DNA of 64,000 nucleotides from Desulfallas sp. Bu1-1. GTDB lineage: Bacteria; Bacillota; Desulfotomaculia; Desulfotomaculales; Desulfallaceae. The notes beneath the pieces were generated by a model. It ran no database searches and was not told the origin of the DNA. It worked only from the letters and a program-made list of their open reading frames with translations. Both the position numbers and the translations under genes were made by a program. Positions 53,346 to 62,234 of the stretch are shown here, piece by piece. Numbering within the stretch: position 1 is the stretch's first letter; each line of letters opens with the position of its first letter. The stretch covers positions 1 through 64,000 of the forward strand of contig NZ_JADNRQ010000016.1 in NCBI RefSeq assembly GCF_015594625.1. Reading direction: 5' to 3'.

Positions 53346-53410
53346 TAACAATTGTCCAGGGGCCTCAGGGCTCCTGGACAAACATATGCGCTTTTGGGGA
53401 GTGAAGAGAA

Positions 53411-53848
53411 ATGAGATATCCAAAGATACTTGTACTGGCACTTATTCTTTTACTGCTACTTCTCCCGGCGGGCGTTTACGCCGCCACGGATCATTCAGGA
53501 CACGGCGACAGTATTGATAATACTTCAAGCCCCAATATGAATATGACCGGTGATAATCACGATATGAACATGGCCGGAAATAGTCCGGAAAGCCATAATC
53601 AGATGACAGCACCGGAAACTGAATACAAAGAATCCAGTGGCAGTGGGGGTCACGACAAGCACGGTGCAAGCACAGGAAATGAGCCCTCTACGGGAGGCGG
53701 GCATGAATCATCAGGACATAATGGCGGTTCGGAAAAGAGCAATTTGGAACCGGTCAAAAATAACATAGTGGGCGGGTTTGCAGGTCTTAACGCCCTGATC
53801 ATAATAGCTGCAGCAATAATGAAGATGAGATTTCGCCAAGGGGTGTAG
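53411..53848 (+). CDS. Exported His/Met/Gly-rich protein with C-terminal anchor
   Basis: 145 residues: signal peptide (ILVLALILLLLLLPAGVYA), a low-complexity middle rich in His, Met, Asn, Ser and Gly (DHSGHGD, MNMTGDNHDMNMAG, GGGHESSGHNGG), and a C-terminal membrane segment (GGFAGLNALIIIAAAIM). Probably an extracytoplasmic metal-binding protein; copper or nickel are likely by composition only. It ends 5 nt before the polyferredoxin gene. Confidence 0.6.
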   Translation: MRYPKILVLALILLLLLLPAGVYAATDHSGHGDSIDNTSSPNMNMTGDNHDMNMAGNSPESHNQMTAPETEYKESSGSGGHDKHGASTGNEPSTGGGHESSGHNGGSEKSNLEPVKNNIVGGFAGLNALIIIAAAIMKMRFRQGV

Positions 53849-53853
53849 GTAAT

Positions 53854-55200
53854 ATGGATGGTCGTAACTTATTAGGAATGACTCCGGTTAAGTCATTTAT
53901 AAAAAGCAGACTGTTTCCCGGCATATTCCAGTGGCCCACTGCTTTCGTTTTTGCCGTGGTCATTTACCAGCTCTTTTACGGTCCCTCATCGGCCCACGAT
54001 AATTTCGGCACTGCCATGACCTGGGTGCTGTGGTGGCCCATCATCCCCTTGGTATTTTTGCTGCTGGGAAGGTTCTGGTGCGCCATCTGTCCCTTTGCTA
54101 CACTAAGTGATATTGTACAGAAATGGGTGGGCAACCACAGGCCTGTGCCGGTATTTTTAAAGAAATACGGCATCTGGATCATAGACGCCATGTTCATACT
54201 AATTACCTGGGCGGACCATATTTTTGGCATAGTGGAATCCCCACTGGGTTCGGGAGTTCTGTTGTTAATAATTATTACCGGAGTGGTAATTTCCGGAGCC
54301 TTTTTTGAGCGCCGGACCTGGTGCCGTTACCTTTGCTTTTTGGGAGGGCTTTCGGGCAACTACAGCCGGGCGGGTGTTTTAGAACTCAGGGCCGACAGTG
54401 AGAAATGTAAAAAATGCAAGGATAAGTTTTGTTATAAAGGCAAAGGAGACATTGCAGGCTGCCCCATGTTTGAAATGCCCGGGGTAATGGACTCCAGCGC
54501 CAAATGCAACCTCTGCGGTAACTGTGTGAAAACCTGCCCCAACGATTCTGTCACCTTAAAAGCCCGAATACCCTCGAAAGAACTGTGGTTTATTAGCAAA
54601 CCCAAAATAGAGGAATCTTTCCTGGCCATTATCATCATGGGTATCGTTTTTGTGCAAAACATTACCATGCTGGAAATATGGAAAGACGCCCAGAGATTTA
54701 TCGAGGGGATAACCGGGACTTCAAACTATAGCGTAACCTTTACCATAACATTTTTAATTGCCATGGCGGTTCCGGTGCTGGCCTTGTATCTAACCAGTTG
54801 GTTAGCTGGGGTTAATAACAAGAAAACAGCAATATTTAACTTCACCAAGTTCGGCTATGCCCTTATCCCCCTGGATCTGGCCGGTCACCTGGCCCACAAC
54901 CTTTTCCACCTGCTGGCGGAGGGAAAATCGGTGCTGTATACCGGCATTGTCATGTTCATACCCGGTTACGAAGGCGGCTCTGCCGCCCTGGTATCTGACG
55001 GAACAATTCAAATATTGCAGTTTGCCTTAATAGGGCTAGGGCTCATAGCGTCGATATTTACAGCTTACAAAATCAGCAAAAATAACTTTGGTAAGAATAA
55101 TAAAAATTTTGCCTCCCTTGCTCCATATGCCGTATTACTAGTAATTTTAGCCGTGTTTAATATATACCTTTTCACACTGCCCATGAGCATGAGGATGTAA
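53854..55200 (+). CDS. Membrane polyferredoxin (NapH/NosR-like 4Fe-4S protein)
   Basis: 448 residues with about nine membrane segments. Two CxxxCP motifs in loops after membrane helices (WCAICPFATL and WCRYLCFLGG) and ferredoxin motifs (CKKCKDKFC, CNLCGNCVKTCP) match the NapH/CcoG/NosR C-terminal family that carries electrons from quinols across the membrane or to extracytoplasmic partners. With two Met/His-rich exported proteins upstream it may supply electrons for metal reduction or for maturation of a copper protein. Confidence 0.8.
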   Translation: MDGRNLLGMTPVKSFIKSRLFPGIFQWPTAFVFAVVIYQLFYGPSSAHDNFGTAMTWVLWWPIIPLVFLLLGRFWCAICPFATLSDIVQKWVGNHRPVPVFLKKYGIWIIDAMFILITWADHIFGIVESPLGSGVLLLIIITGVVISGAFFERRTWCRYLCFLGGLSGNYSRAGVLELRADSEKCKKCKDKFCYKGKGDIAGCPMFEMPGVMDSSAKCNLCGNCVKTCPNDSVTLKARIPSKELWFISKPKIEESFLAIIIMGIVFVQNITMLEIWKDAQRFIEGITGTSNYSVTFTITFLIAMAVPVLALYLTSWLAGVNNKKTAIFNFTKFGYALIPLDLAGHLAHNLFHLLAEGKSVLYTGIVMFIPGYEGGSAALVSDGTIQILQFALIGLGLIASIFTAYKISKNNFGKNNKNFASLAPYAVLLVILAVFNIYLFTLPMSMRM

Positions 55201-55248
55201 ACTTGAAGAGCTTTAGAATGGTTAGAAAATATCTCTGCTAATATTGAA

Positions 55249-55286
55249 AAAATCCCTACCCCTTGCATAGGTAGGGATTTTTACTT
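55249..55286 (+). terminator. Terminator of the Met-rich/polyferredoxin operon
   Basis: A 12-bp stem AAAATCCCTACC/GGTAGGGATTTT with a 9-nt loop and T run. Confidence 0.85.
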
Positions 55287-55397
55287 TATGGTAAATTACT
55301 TCAGCATTGATGTCTTACACCTCATCCATGGTTTACAATAACTTGTTTAATTATGGCGAATGTGGTAATATTTAAAGTATAATTTGGGGGAAATAAT

Positions 55398-56045
55398 ATG
55401 ATTACAATAATTAACACATTGGTTAGGTTATTTCTAGATAATTATCAGTCTCTGGTTTACGGCCAAAGAACGAATTATTATAATGGCTTAGGGCAGGGTT
55501 TTGCCGAGATACTTCTAAGTTCTTTATCAAAACAAGAAAATAATATCTTGACGACACATCAAGTAGCCAAAGTCATGCCTGGCCGGCCGCAGTCTACGGA
55601 TTTTCAAAAACCGGTTACAACCAGCCAAGTATTACCAGAAACAAATAAATTATTAGACAAAAGGGAATTGGAAAAACTGGTCGAAGAGATTTCATCCAAG
55701 CACGGCGTAGATCCGGCACTGGTTAAATCAGTAATCCAGGTGGAATCCGGCTTTAATCCCAGCGCCGTTTCCCCGGCGGGGGCCATGGGATTAATGCAGC
55801 TTATGCCGGCAACAGCAGCCTCGTTGGGGATTAGGGACCCTTTTAATCCCGTTCAGAATATTGAAGGAGGCGTTCGCTATCTGAAACAAATGCTCAACCG
55901 CTACAAAGGTAATGTTCACCTCGCGCTGGCCGCTTACAACAGCGGCCCGGGTACTGTGGACCGTGCCGGTGGAATGCCCGATTACCCCGAAACTAAAAGT
56001 TATGTGCAGAGGGTATTGAAAAAAAGACTGAATGTTACCGTATAA
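55398..56045 (+). CDS. Lytic transglycosylase (SLT domain)
   Basis: 215 residues. The first 95 are a linker region without a clear signal peptide; the SLT domain (about 95-215) has catalytic Glu in VIQVESGFNPSAVS, GAMGLMQLMPATA and LALAAYNSGPGTVD. A typical Firmicute cell-wall hydrolase, perhaps spore or flagellum related. A TTTGGGGGAAAT region precedes ATG. Confidence 0.85.
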   Translation: MITIINTLVRLFLDNYQSLVYGQRTNYYNGLGQGFAEILLSSLSKQENNILTTHQVAKVMPGRPQSTDFQKPVTTSQVLPETNKLLDKRELEKLVEEISSKHGVDPALVKSVIQVESGFNPSAVSPAGAMGLMQLMPATAASLGIRDPFNPVQNIEGGVRYLKQMLNRYKGNVHLALAAYNSGPGTVDRAGGMPDYPETKSYVQRVLKKRLNVTV

Positions 56046-56063
56046 GGATTTTTCAATAAATTA

Positions 56064-56101
56064 AAGTGGTTGGAAAGCTTATTGTTCCAACCACTTTTTT
56101 T
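56064..56101 (+). terminator. Terminator after the lytic transglycosylase gene
   Basis: A 12-bp stem AAGTGGTTGGAA/TTCCAACCACTT followed by TTTTT. Confidence 0.85.
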
Positions 56102-56121
56102 GTTCAATCTGATGTTGCTAA

Positions 56122-56370
56122 TTATGACATCCTTTTTATACCATCTGCCATTGTTCTATCCGAACCCTTGGGAACAAATGTTTTGCAGCAGGTTTCCATG
56201 CATGTGCTCGCCGGAGTGGGAGAAAGTTGCATAGCCATTTTCGCATCTATTCTGTCGGGATGGGAATTACCAAACTTGTCGTTCGTAACGATAATCTCGT
56301 TGGCTTGACACTTGTTTCCCCGAGTCCAATAATGGCAGGAGTCAATAAGACAGTGAATGTGCTGGTTCAT
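56122..56370 (-). CDS. DUF1540 Cys-rich protein
   Basis: 82 residues. CLIDSCHYWTRGNKCQANEIIV and CMETCCKTFVP match DUF1540, a small probably metal-binding domain common in spore formers, expressed late in sporulation in clostridia. One copy here. AAAGGGG lies 8 nt before ATG 56370. Confidence 0.8.
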   Translation of the reverse strand: MNQHIHCLIDSCHYWTRGNKCQANEIIVTNDKFGNSHPDRIDAKMAMQLSPTPASTCMETCCKTFVPKGSDRTMADGIKRMS

Positions 56371-56503
56371 TTGCAATTCCCCTTTCTTCAGGTTTTATAA
56401 TTAATACATTAATATTTTTTGCAGAATTAAAGTTTTTATTTTAAAAGTATTTACCAAATAATGTGCCCGTAAATGAATTTAAATTCTGTCAAGAATTCAA
56501 ATA

Positions 56504-56536
56504 AAATAAAAACCGGGTATGGTCGGTAACCCGGTT
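56504..56536 (-). terminator. Terminator after the zf-TFIIB gene
   Basis: Minus-strand stem AACCGGGT/ACCCGGTT followed by TTTTATTTTATTT. Confidence 0.75.
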
Positions 56537-56600
56537 ACTACTTTAAGTTCTATAATTATCTTCTTTATACTTTTGCATATTGGATATCAATCTAATGTTT

Positions 56601-56879
56601 TTAATCAAATATTTCTTTTAATAATTTTGCCAACCCGTGTTTTTTATGGTGTCCCTTGTACTTGTGATATTGTTTGTCGAAATAGTGATCGTGGTGCGGA
56701 CTGTGATAACGGTTTTCTTCATAATCATCATATTCGTGGTATCCCCTGGCGGTTTCCAACAGTTTGCTTAATTCCCCCCGGTCTAGCCAAACCCCTTTAC
56801 ACCTGGGGCAAACGTCAATTAAAATCCCTGATTTGGCAACTTCGTCCATGGGAAGATGACATACCGGACACTCCTTCAC
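56601..56879 (-). CDS. zf-TFIIB family zinc-finger protein
   Basis: 92 residues from GTG 56879, which has GGGAGG 7 nt upstream. KECPVCHLPM and VCPRCKGVWLDRGEL form the zf-TFIIB zinc ribbon. The tail is rich in His and Tyr (HSPHHDHYFDKQYHKYKGHHKKHG), suggesting metal or nucleic-acid binding. Function of the family is unknown. Confidence 0.8.
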   Translation of the reverse strand: MKECPVCHLPMDEVAKSGILIDVCPRCKGVWLDRGELSKLLETARGYHEYDDYEENRYHSPHHDHYFDKQYHKYKGHHKKHGLAKLLKEIFD

Positions 56880-57053
56880 TTGCATACCTCCCGAAATAAA
56901 ATTCTTTATTCCTTCCATATTTTAACCAAACTTACCGTTGAACTACAATAATTATAAACAATTATTCAAAATTAATCCTGAGATCAAAGTTTTTTTGCTC
57001 CATTGTACCGCCAAGACAACGGCAACCCCAACTTCCCGGTCAACATATTGCTA

Positions 57054-57719
57054 TTACTGGAATATTTCCATTTGCTCTTTATTAACGTTAACCAGGCATG
57101 CCGCCAAACCGGCGACGGTAGTTTCCTTCAATTCTCCATTTTCGTACACGGGAACGGGGCTAAAGTCTTGCAGCAAATTGCGGTGACAGCCTAAATCGAT
57201 CCCGTTTCCGGCAAAATATAAAAATCTGAGTATATACCCACGCACCACCGGGTCCGGGTCATCCAAAAAAGCGGTAAATTCAGGAATAAATTGTCGTACC
57301 AGATCGGGCGCGGCCTGGGCGATTCTACCTGCGGCCCACACCACTCCCCGCCTTAACATCTGTTCATCGGAATATGATAGAATGATTGAAGCAAATTCAC
57401 CAAACATTGCCGGAAGGTGATATATAATTTCGCCGATGCTTTCAGGGGCGCTCCAGCCAATTCCTCCGGACTCATCGTTAATCGACCAAAACAAGGAGCG
57501 AATTATATTCCGGACCGCATCCGGGTCCTCTTGAGCAAGCCTGCGGGCCACCACGCCCATGCCCTCGATGGCCCGCCAGCGCATAATTCCTTCCGTGCTG
57601 TATAACAGCCTGTACAGGTACCGCATAATTTTCCTTTCCCGGGCGATTAATTCAGCCAGTTCATCGAATTTACGTTCCCTAATTAAAGCGGCTACCCTTT
57701 CCTTTAGTGACTGTGACAT
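57054..57719 (-). CDS. DVU0298-family HEAT-like repeat protein
   Basis: A 221-residue all-helical protein. The block IMRWRAIEGMGVVARRLA and SLFWSINDESGGIGWSAPESIGEI is the signature of the DVU0298 family, known to me mostly from sulfate-reducing bacteria. HEAT-like repeats suggest protein-protein contact. No catalytic residues visible. Confidence 0.8.
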   Translation of the reverse strand: MSQSLKERVAALIRERKFDELAELIARERKIMRYLYRLLYSTEGIMRWRAIEGMGVVARRLAQEDPDAVRNIIRSLFWSINDESGGIGWSAPESIGEIIYHLPAMFGEFASIILSYSDEQMLRRGVVWAAGRIAQAAPDLVRQFIPEFTAFLDDPDPVVRGYILRFLYFAGNGIDLGCHRNLLQDFSPVPVYENGELKETTVAGLAACLVNVNKEQMEIFQ

Positions 57720-57811
57720 GGTTCCCCTTCCCTTCCCAAGAACCGTTGCTGTAAAAGTTAAAATAGTCGTGTTATATAAGATTTAAATAAGAGGTCAATA
57801 ATAACTTAGAT

Positions 57812-57973
57812 GTGAAACCAATGAACAAAAACCAATCCAACAAAAAAGAACCCTTTGGTGTAACAGGAGATTATATGACTGCAGGCATAGAGGGCTGGAT
57901 GGATGACACGAACAAACCTTCAAGCAAGGGGAAATTCTCGCGGCAAAAGAATATAACAAAGCCACATGACTAG
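57812..57973 (+). CDS. Possible small protein
   Basis: 53 codons from GTG 57812 (or 50 from ATG 57821), reading KEPFGVTGDYMTAGIEGWMDD and ending in a basic tail. No good ribosome-binding site. The stop overlaps the end of the convergent OLD-type gene by a few bases. Charged, disordered-looking; could be a small spore protein, not recognised. Confidence 0.35.
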   Translation: MKPMNKNQSNKKEPFGVTGDYMTAGIEGWMDDTNKPSSKGKFSRQKNITKPHD

Positions 57974-59877
57974 CTACCCGGTCCCCTAAATAACAGGTTA
58001 AATACGTCCGGCCGGGACCCGGCCGTCATGGTAAACAAACCGTCGGCCGACAGGTAGCCCTTTAACAAAGGTATTTCCAGGGTTACCGCCGGGGGATCGG
58101 CCTGGGGCAAAAACTCAACCACACGGGCTCCGGATGAAAGTTCCTCCAGCTTGCCGCTGTTTTCCAGTTTTTGTATCATATCGGCCAGTTCACCGGCACC
58201 GAAGAGGAAATCATAGATTTCATTGATTTTACCCGCCAGCGCCGCCGCGGCCTCGTGCGGTATCCCGTTTTTCATGCGAATTAGAAAGCGTTTTTTAGTC
58301 AAAGGCTCGATCAAGTCCCGGTAATCCACGTCAATTTGTTCTTTGCGCCCGCAATAATAAGCACGGATATCCGAGGCCTCACGTAATGACTTCTCTGTTT
58401 TGGAGTTGTCCTGTCGACCTCCATGCAGGTAGATATCCTCCAGGCGGCCGCGCCGTAAAATTAGAATGTCCAAACGTTCCGCCTGGGCTTCCACCCGGTC
58501 GTAAGCCTCCCTCAGCTGCTCGAGAATGTCCGCCGCCGGGGTGTTCAGCCAATCGTTGTGGTTCAGCGCGGCTGACATCAGCAAATGATACGCCCGGTAT
58601 TCACGAAAATCAGTGGTGCCCTTTTTGCCCAATTCGGCTAACAAGCCCTTCAGGGACGCAATACCCGAAAAATTGTCCATAGTCTCTTCAATGAATTCAA
58701 GTGTTTTTTTCATCAGCCGTTGCATCCGGACAACTAGTTGATCCAATTCATCAAATTCAGCGGGCTGCAGGCTGGGCCAGTCCGCGAAAGCCGTAACCTT
58801 CCGGCCCCGGGCGTGGGACTTTGCCTGCGACAGGCTGATCCACCCCCGCCAGTCAAATGTATTTCCTTCCATGCGGCCGCAATACCAACGCAGGGCGGAA
58901 GTCGGGTATATGACGTCGCGATCGCATACAGCGAAGGGTTTCACGCCGATTTCCTTAAAAAAGGCTACATATTTGGCCATGTACCCCGCGCCGCCCAGCG
59001 GGAGGACGCTGGTTCGAGCCAGGGAAACGCTAAACCCCCCGGCCTCAATTAAAGCCATCAGCACATCCCGGTCGTTTTGCCCCTCAACTAAAATAACCCT
59101 ATCGGCAAACAACACCTCGCGCTTGTAAGTGGTTAAGCTGGGCAGTAATTCAATGTAACGTTCCGCGTCGGCGGGGCAGATTTGGAAGACCTTGCGCTCT
59201 TCGAGATAATTTTTGGGCCGGCGGAAGAAAATGACTCGGGACAGATCTTCGGCATTGCGCAAATCAACCATGGATGGAGAATGGGTGATGAGGATAAAGT
59301 GCTTGCCCTGCAGCCGGGCCACTTCGCGCAGTACCTGCACAAAAATATGCTGTGCCTGCGGATGCAGGGATTGTTCGGGTTCATCAATAATAATCAGCTT
59401 CCGGCCGGGGTCATAAACTGCAATGCCCAGCATCGGCAGGTTGATCAAACCGGGAGCTTCGTAAGGCAACAAGCGGCAGTCATCATTATCCAACATGGAA
59501 AACTTAACCCCGCCGTCCTCCACACTTACCGACACTCGCTGCGGCACACCCAACCTTTCCAAAAAGGAAAACGCCAGCGCCAGAAGACCGGGTTGTCTTA
59601 CCGCCCGGGCCCAGTAACGGTAAATCTGGTCGTAAAGCAGCCATTTCCGAAGAAATTCCTCTTCTTCCCGCCGGACTACGGGAAACAAGTTGCGCCTGAC
59701 ATCGTCCCGGGTGGGCAAAATGTACAGCACCTCTTCCAGGTGTTCCTGAGCAAATTTTTTAAATGCATAAGACTTGCCTGTTCCGTTGGGACCGATAATA
59801 TATGTCAGGCCCGGTTTATTTTTAATCTGGTAAGTGCTGCCGTCGGGTAGAAGCAGTTCAATTATATCTATATTCAG
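57970..59877 (-). CDS. OLD-family ATPase with TOPRIM domain
   Basis: 635 residues if begun at CTG 59877. The N-terminal Walker A GPNGTGKS (29-36), a Walker B LIIIDEPEQSLHP (about 160) and the switch His ILITHSPSMV mark an ABC/OLD ATPase. A TOPRIM domain follows (VILVEGQND about 260; VCDRDV about 305). OLD proteins are ATP-driven nucleases, several of which act in phage defence. There is no ATG, GTG or TTG between the in-frame stop (just upstream) and the P-loop; CTG with AGGGGG about 10 nt upstream is the best start. A GTG at 59730 would omit the P-loop. No obvious partner gene (such as a UvrD-like GajB) is adjacent. Confidence 0.75.
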   Translation of the reverse strand: MNIDIIELLLPDGSTYQIKNKPGLTYIIGPNGTGKSYAFKKFAQEHLEEVLYILPTRDDVRRNLFPVVRREEEEFLRKWLLYDQIYRYWARAVRQPGLLALAFSFLERLGVPQRVSVSVEDGGVKFSMLDNDDCRLLPYEAPGLINLPMLGIAVYDPGRKLIIIDEPEQSLHPQAQHIFVQVLREVARLQGKHFILITHSPSMVDLRNAEDLSRVIFFRRPKNYLEERKVFQICPADAERYIELLPSLTTYKREVLFADRVILVEGQNDRDVLMALIEAGGFSVSLARTSVLPLGGAGYMAKYVAFFKEIGVKPFAVCDRDVIYPTSALRWYCGRMEGNTFDWRGWISLSQAKSHARGRKVTAFADWPSLQPAEFDELDQLVVRMQRLMKKTLEFIEETMDNFSGIASLKGLLAELGKKGTTDFREYRAYHLLMSAALNHNDWLNTPAADILEQLREAYDRVEAQAERLDILILRRGRLEDIYLHGGRQDNSKTEKSLREASDIRAYYCGRKEQIDVDYRDLIEPLTKKRFLIRMKNGIPHEAAAALAGKINEIYDFLFGAGELADMIQKLENSGKLEELSSGARVVEFLPQADPPAVTLEIPLLKGYLSADGLFTMTAGSRPDVFNLLFRGPGS

Positions 59878-59948
59878 AAAGAATCATCCCCCTGACTTTG
59901 AATTGCTCTTGATTTCAACAAAGCCCTTTCTAAATCCTGCTATTGCGG

Positions 59949-61190
59949 TTAAAACGGTATTCCGTGCTTGAGATACCGCCACAAAAGTACCAGCGCATAA
60001 ACTGCGGCGCGCTGGGCCAGGTTCTCCCCTTCCCCCCATAATAATACTTCCTTGCTCATTTTGTTTCCGTTGAAATCGGCCGCATAATAAAACTTGTAAT
60101 TGGTGGCGGGGATATCGCTGCTTGAATCCCGCTCTGCTGTTACGGATACGCCGATGTCGCAGTTATACCGTTTCCGCAGGGCGGCAGCCAAGTGTTCGGC
60201 CCTTTCGCTGATGCCGCCGGGCAACTCGCCGGCCCATCCCAAATTCACTTTTTCATGGAGACGATACAAATCTTTGATCACCAGCCCGATGATAAAAGTT
60301 TTATCCGCTCCATCCGCCGATGACAGGCTGGAAGCCAGCCTGCCCCCGGTAAAGTCCTCCATGGTGGCGATGGTTTTTCCTGTTTCCCTAAGTAGACGGT
60401 TAACAACACCGGGCAGCGTCTCATCGTCCACCCCGAAAATAAAAGATCCCAGGCGGTCCCTGACCTTTTCCTCCATAGCCACGATCATTTCATCCGCCTC
60501 GGCATCGTCCCGGGCCTTGGCGGTTATTCTTAGATTCACTTCAAAAAATTTTGCCGTGGGCGCCAGGGTGGGGTTGTTGCTTTTTAACAAATCACTGAGT
60601 CTTTCATCCAGCAGTGCTTCACCAATGCCGCAAAACTTGAGCACCCGGGATTTGATCACCCCTGTACTGCCGCCCAGCTTTTCCCGCAAATAAGGAATCA
60701 CTCTTTCTCTGACCATTTTTATAAATTCCGAGGGCGGTCCGGGTACCAGGATGTATATTTTGCCTTCCTTTTCCAGGATAATGCCCGGTGCCGTGCCGAT
60801 GGGGTTATCGAGCACCTTCCCTCCCCGGGGAACCAGTGCCTGCTTCAAGTTGTTCTGCGAAACGGGTATACCGCGCAGGTCAAAGAACCTCCTGACCACC
60901 GCCAGGGCATCCGGGTGCTCAACAAGTTCCACACCGAGGGCTTCCGCCAGCGCTTCGCGGCTGATATCGTCTTCAGTGGGGCCCAGTCCTCCCCCGATAA
61001 TCACCAGGTCAGCCCGCCCGGAGGCCTGCTTTATGGCCGACGTGCAGCGACCAAGGTTATCCCCCACGGTGACCTGGTAATACAAGTCAACCCCCAAAGC
61101 AGACAGTTCCTGCTGCAAAAACTGGGCGTTGGTGTTTAAGATTTGTCCCAGTAGCAGTTCCGTACCGGTAAAAATAATTTCCGCTATCAA
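59949..61190 (-). CDS. cinA: CinA-like protein with eroded C-terminal domain
   Basis: 413 residues. The N-terminal MoCF/CinA domain is intact (IFTGTELLLGQILNTNAQFL; GGLGPTEDD; LVPGPPSEF), as in ADP-ribose pyrophosphatase/competence-damage proteins. The C-terminal PncC-like NMN amidohydrolase domain is recognisable by fold but its motifs are changed: ESCTGG is EDFTGG and TGIAGP is TAERDS. Deamidase activity is doubtful. TTG start, GGGG about 8 nt upstream. Confidence 0.85.
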   Translation of the reverse strand: MIAEIIFTGTELLLGQILNTNAQFLQQELSALGVDLYYQVTVGDNLGRCTSAIKQASGRADLVIIGGGLGPTEDDISREALAEALGVELVEHPDALAVVRRFFDLRGIPVSQNNLKQALVPRGGKVLDNPIGTAPGIILEKEGKIYILVPGPPSEFIKMVRERVIPYLREKLGGSTGVIKSRVLKFCGIGEALLDERLSDLLKSNNPTLAPTAKFFEVNLRITAKARDDAEADEMIVAMEEKVRDRLGSFIFGVDDETLPGVVNRLLRETGKTIATMEDFTGGRLASSLSSADGADKTFIIGLVIKDLYRLHEKVNLGWAGELPGGISERAEHLAAALRKRYNCDIGVSVTAERDSSSDIPATNYKFYYAADFNGNKMSKEVLLWGEGENLAQRAAVYALVLLWRYLKHGIPF

Positions 61191-61337
61191 TTACATAACC
61201 CCGCTATAAAGATTATTTCATACTATTTTACATTATTATAACGGCATTGTTGATACGGTATCAAAAATAAGATTAAAAATGGCCGGCCGGGAGAAAATAA
61301 GCAAAGACATTAATCACGCCGATTAAGGTGATCATCC

Positions 61338-62234
61338 ATGCAAATCGGGTTAATCGGGCTCGGTAAAATGGGTTTTAACCTGGCCTTAAACATGAAAGAC
61401 CACGGGCATCAGGTTGTCGGGTACAACCGTTCCCCGGAAGCGGTTCAGCGGGCGGAAGCGGAAGGTATTACGGGGGCCTACGGCATAGAGGATCTGGTTA
61501 ACAAGCTGCAGCCAAGAAGGGTTGTTTGGCTGATGGTGCCCGCGGGCAGTCCCGTGGATGAAAACATTGAAAAACTGGTGCTCCTGCTGGAAGCACGCGA
61601 CATCATCATCGACGGGGGCAATTCCAACTACAAGGATACTCTTAGAAGGTACAAGATGCTGAAGGAAAAAGGTATAGACTTTGTGGACGTAGGCACCAGT
61701 GGCGGTATTGAAGGGGCCAGGAGCGGCGCCTGCGCCATGGTCGGCGCGGAAGAAGAGGTGTTCAAGTACCTGGAGCCCCTGTTCAAGGATATCTGCGTGG
61801 ATCGGGGCTATTTGCACACCGGTCCCAGCGGCTCCGGCCATTTTGTTAAAATGGTGCACAATGGCGTGGAATACGGCATGATGCAGGCCATTGGGGAAGG
61901 GTTTGAGGTCCTACAAAAAAGCCGGTTTAATTTTAATCTCCGGGAGATCGCCAGAGTCTGGAACCACGGCTCCGTTATCCGCAGCTGGCTGATTGAACTG
62001 GCGGAAAAAGCCTTTGCCGACGACCCCAACCTGAACCGGATCAAAGGCGTGATCCATTCCTCCGGCGAGGGGCTCTGGACGGTCCAGGAGGCGTTGGAAC
62101 TTAAAGTACCTGTCCCGGTAATCGCCCAGTCCCTGTACACAAGATACCGGTCGGAGCAGGAGGACAGCTTTAGCGGCAAAGTGGTCGCCGCCCTGAGAAA
62201 CCAGTTTGGGGGCCATGCAGTTGAACAGAAATAA
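61338..62234 (+). CDS. gnd: 6-phosphogluconate dehydrogenase, decarboxylating (short type)
   Basis: A 298-residue short-chain-length Gnd (YqeC type). Rossmann motif GLIGLGKMGFNLALNM, IDGGNSNY, FVDVGTSGGIEGARSGACAMVG, and the catalytic HFVKMVHNGVEYGMMQ with Lys. Converts 6-phosphogluconate to ribulose-5-phosphate. It overlaps zwf by 20 nt, so the two pentose phosphate enzymes are co-translated. AAGGTGATC precedes ATG. Confidence 0.93.
   Translation: MQIGLIGLGKMGFNLALNMKDHGHQVVGYNRSPEAVQRAEAEGITGAYGIEDLVNKLQPRRVVWLMVPAGSPVDENIEKLVLLLEARDIIIDGGNSNYKDTLRRYKMLKEKGIDFVDVGTSGGIEGARSGACAMVGAEEEVFKYLEPLFKDICVDRGYLHTGPSGSGHFVKMVHNGVEYGMMQAIGEGFEVLQKSRFNFNLREIARVWNHGSVIRSWLIELAEKAFADDPNLNRIKGVIHSSGEGLWTVQEALELKVPVPVIAQSLYTRYRSEQEDSFSGKVVAALRNQFGGHAVEQK

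Noticed and set aside
56066-56308. 80-codon plus-strand frame antisense to the DUF1540 gene
   Set aside because: Starts inside a terminator hairpin and opposes a recognised Cys-rich family.
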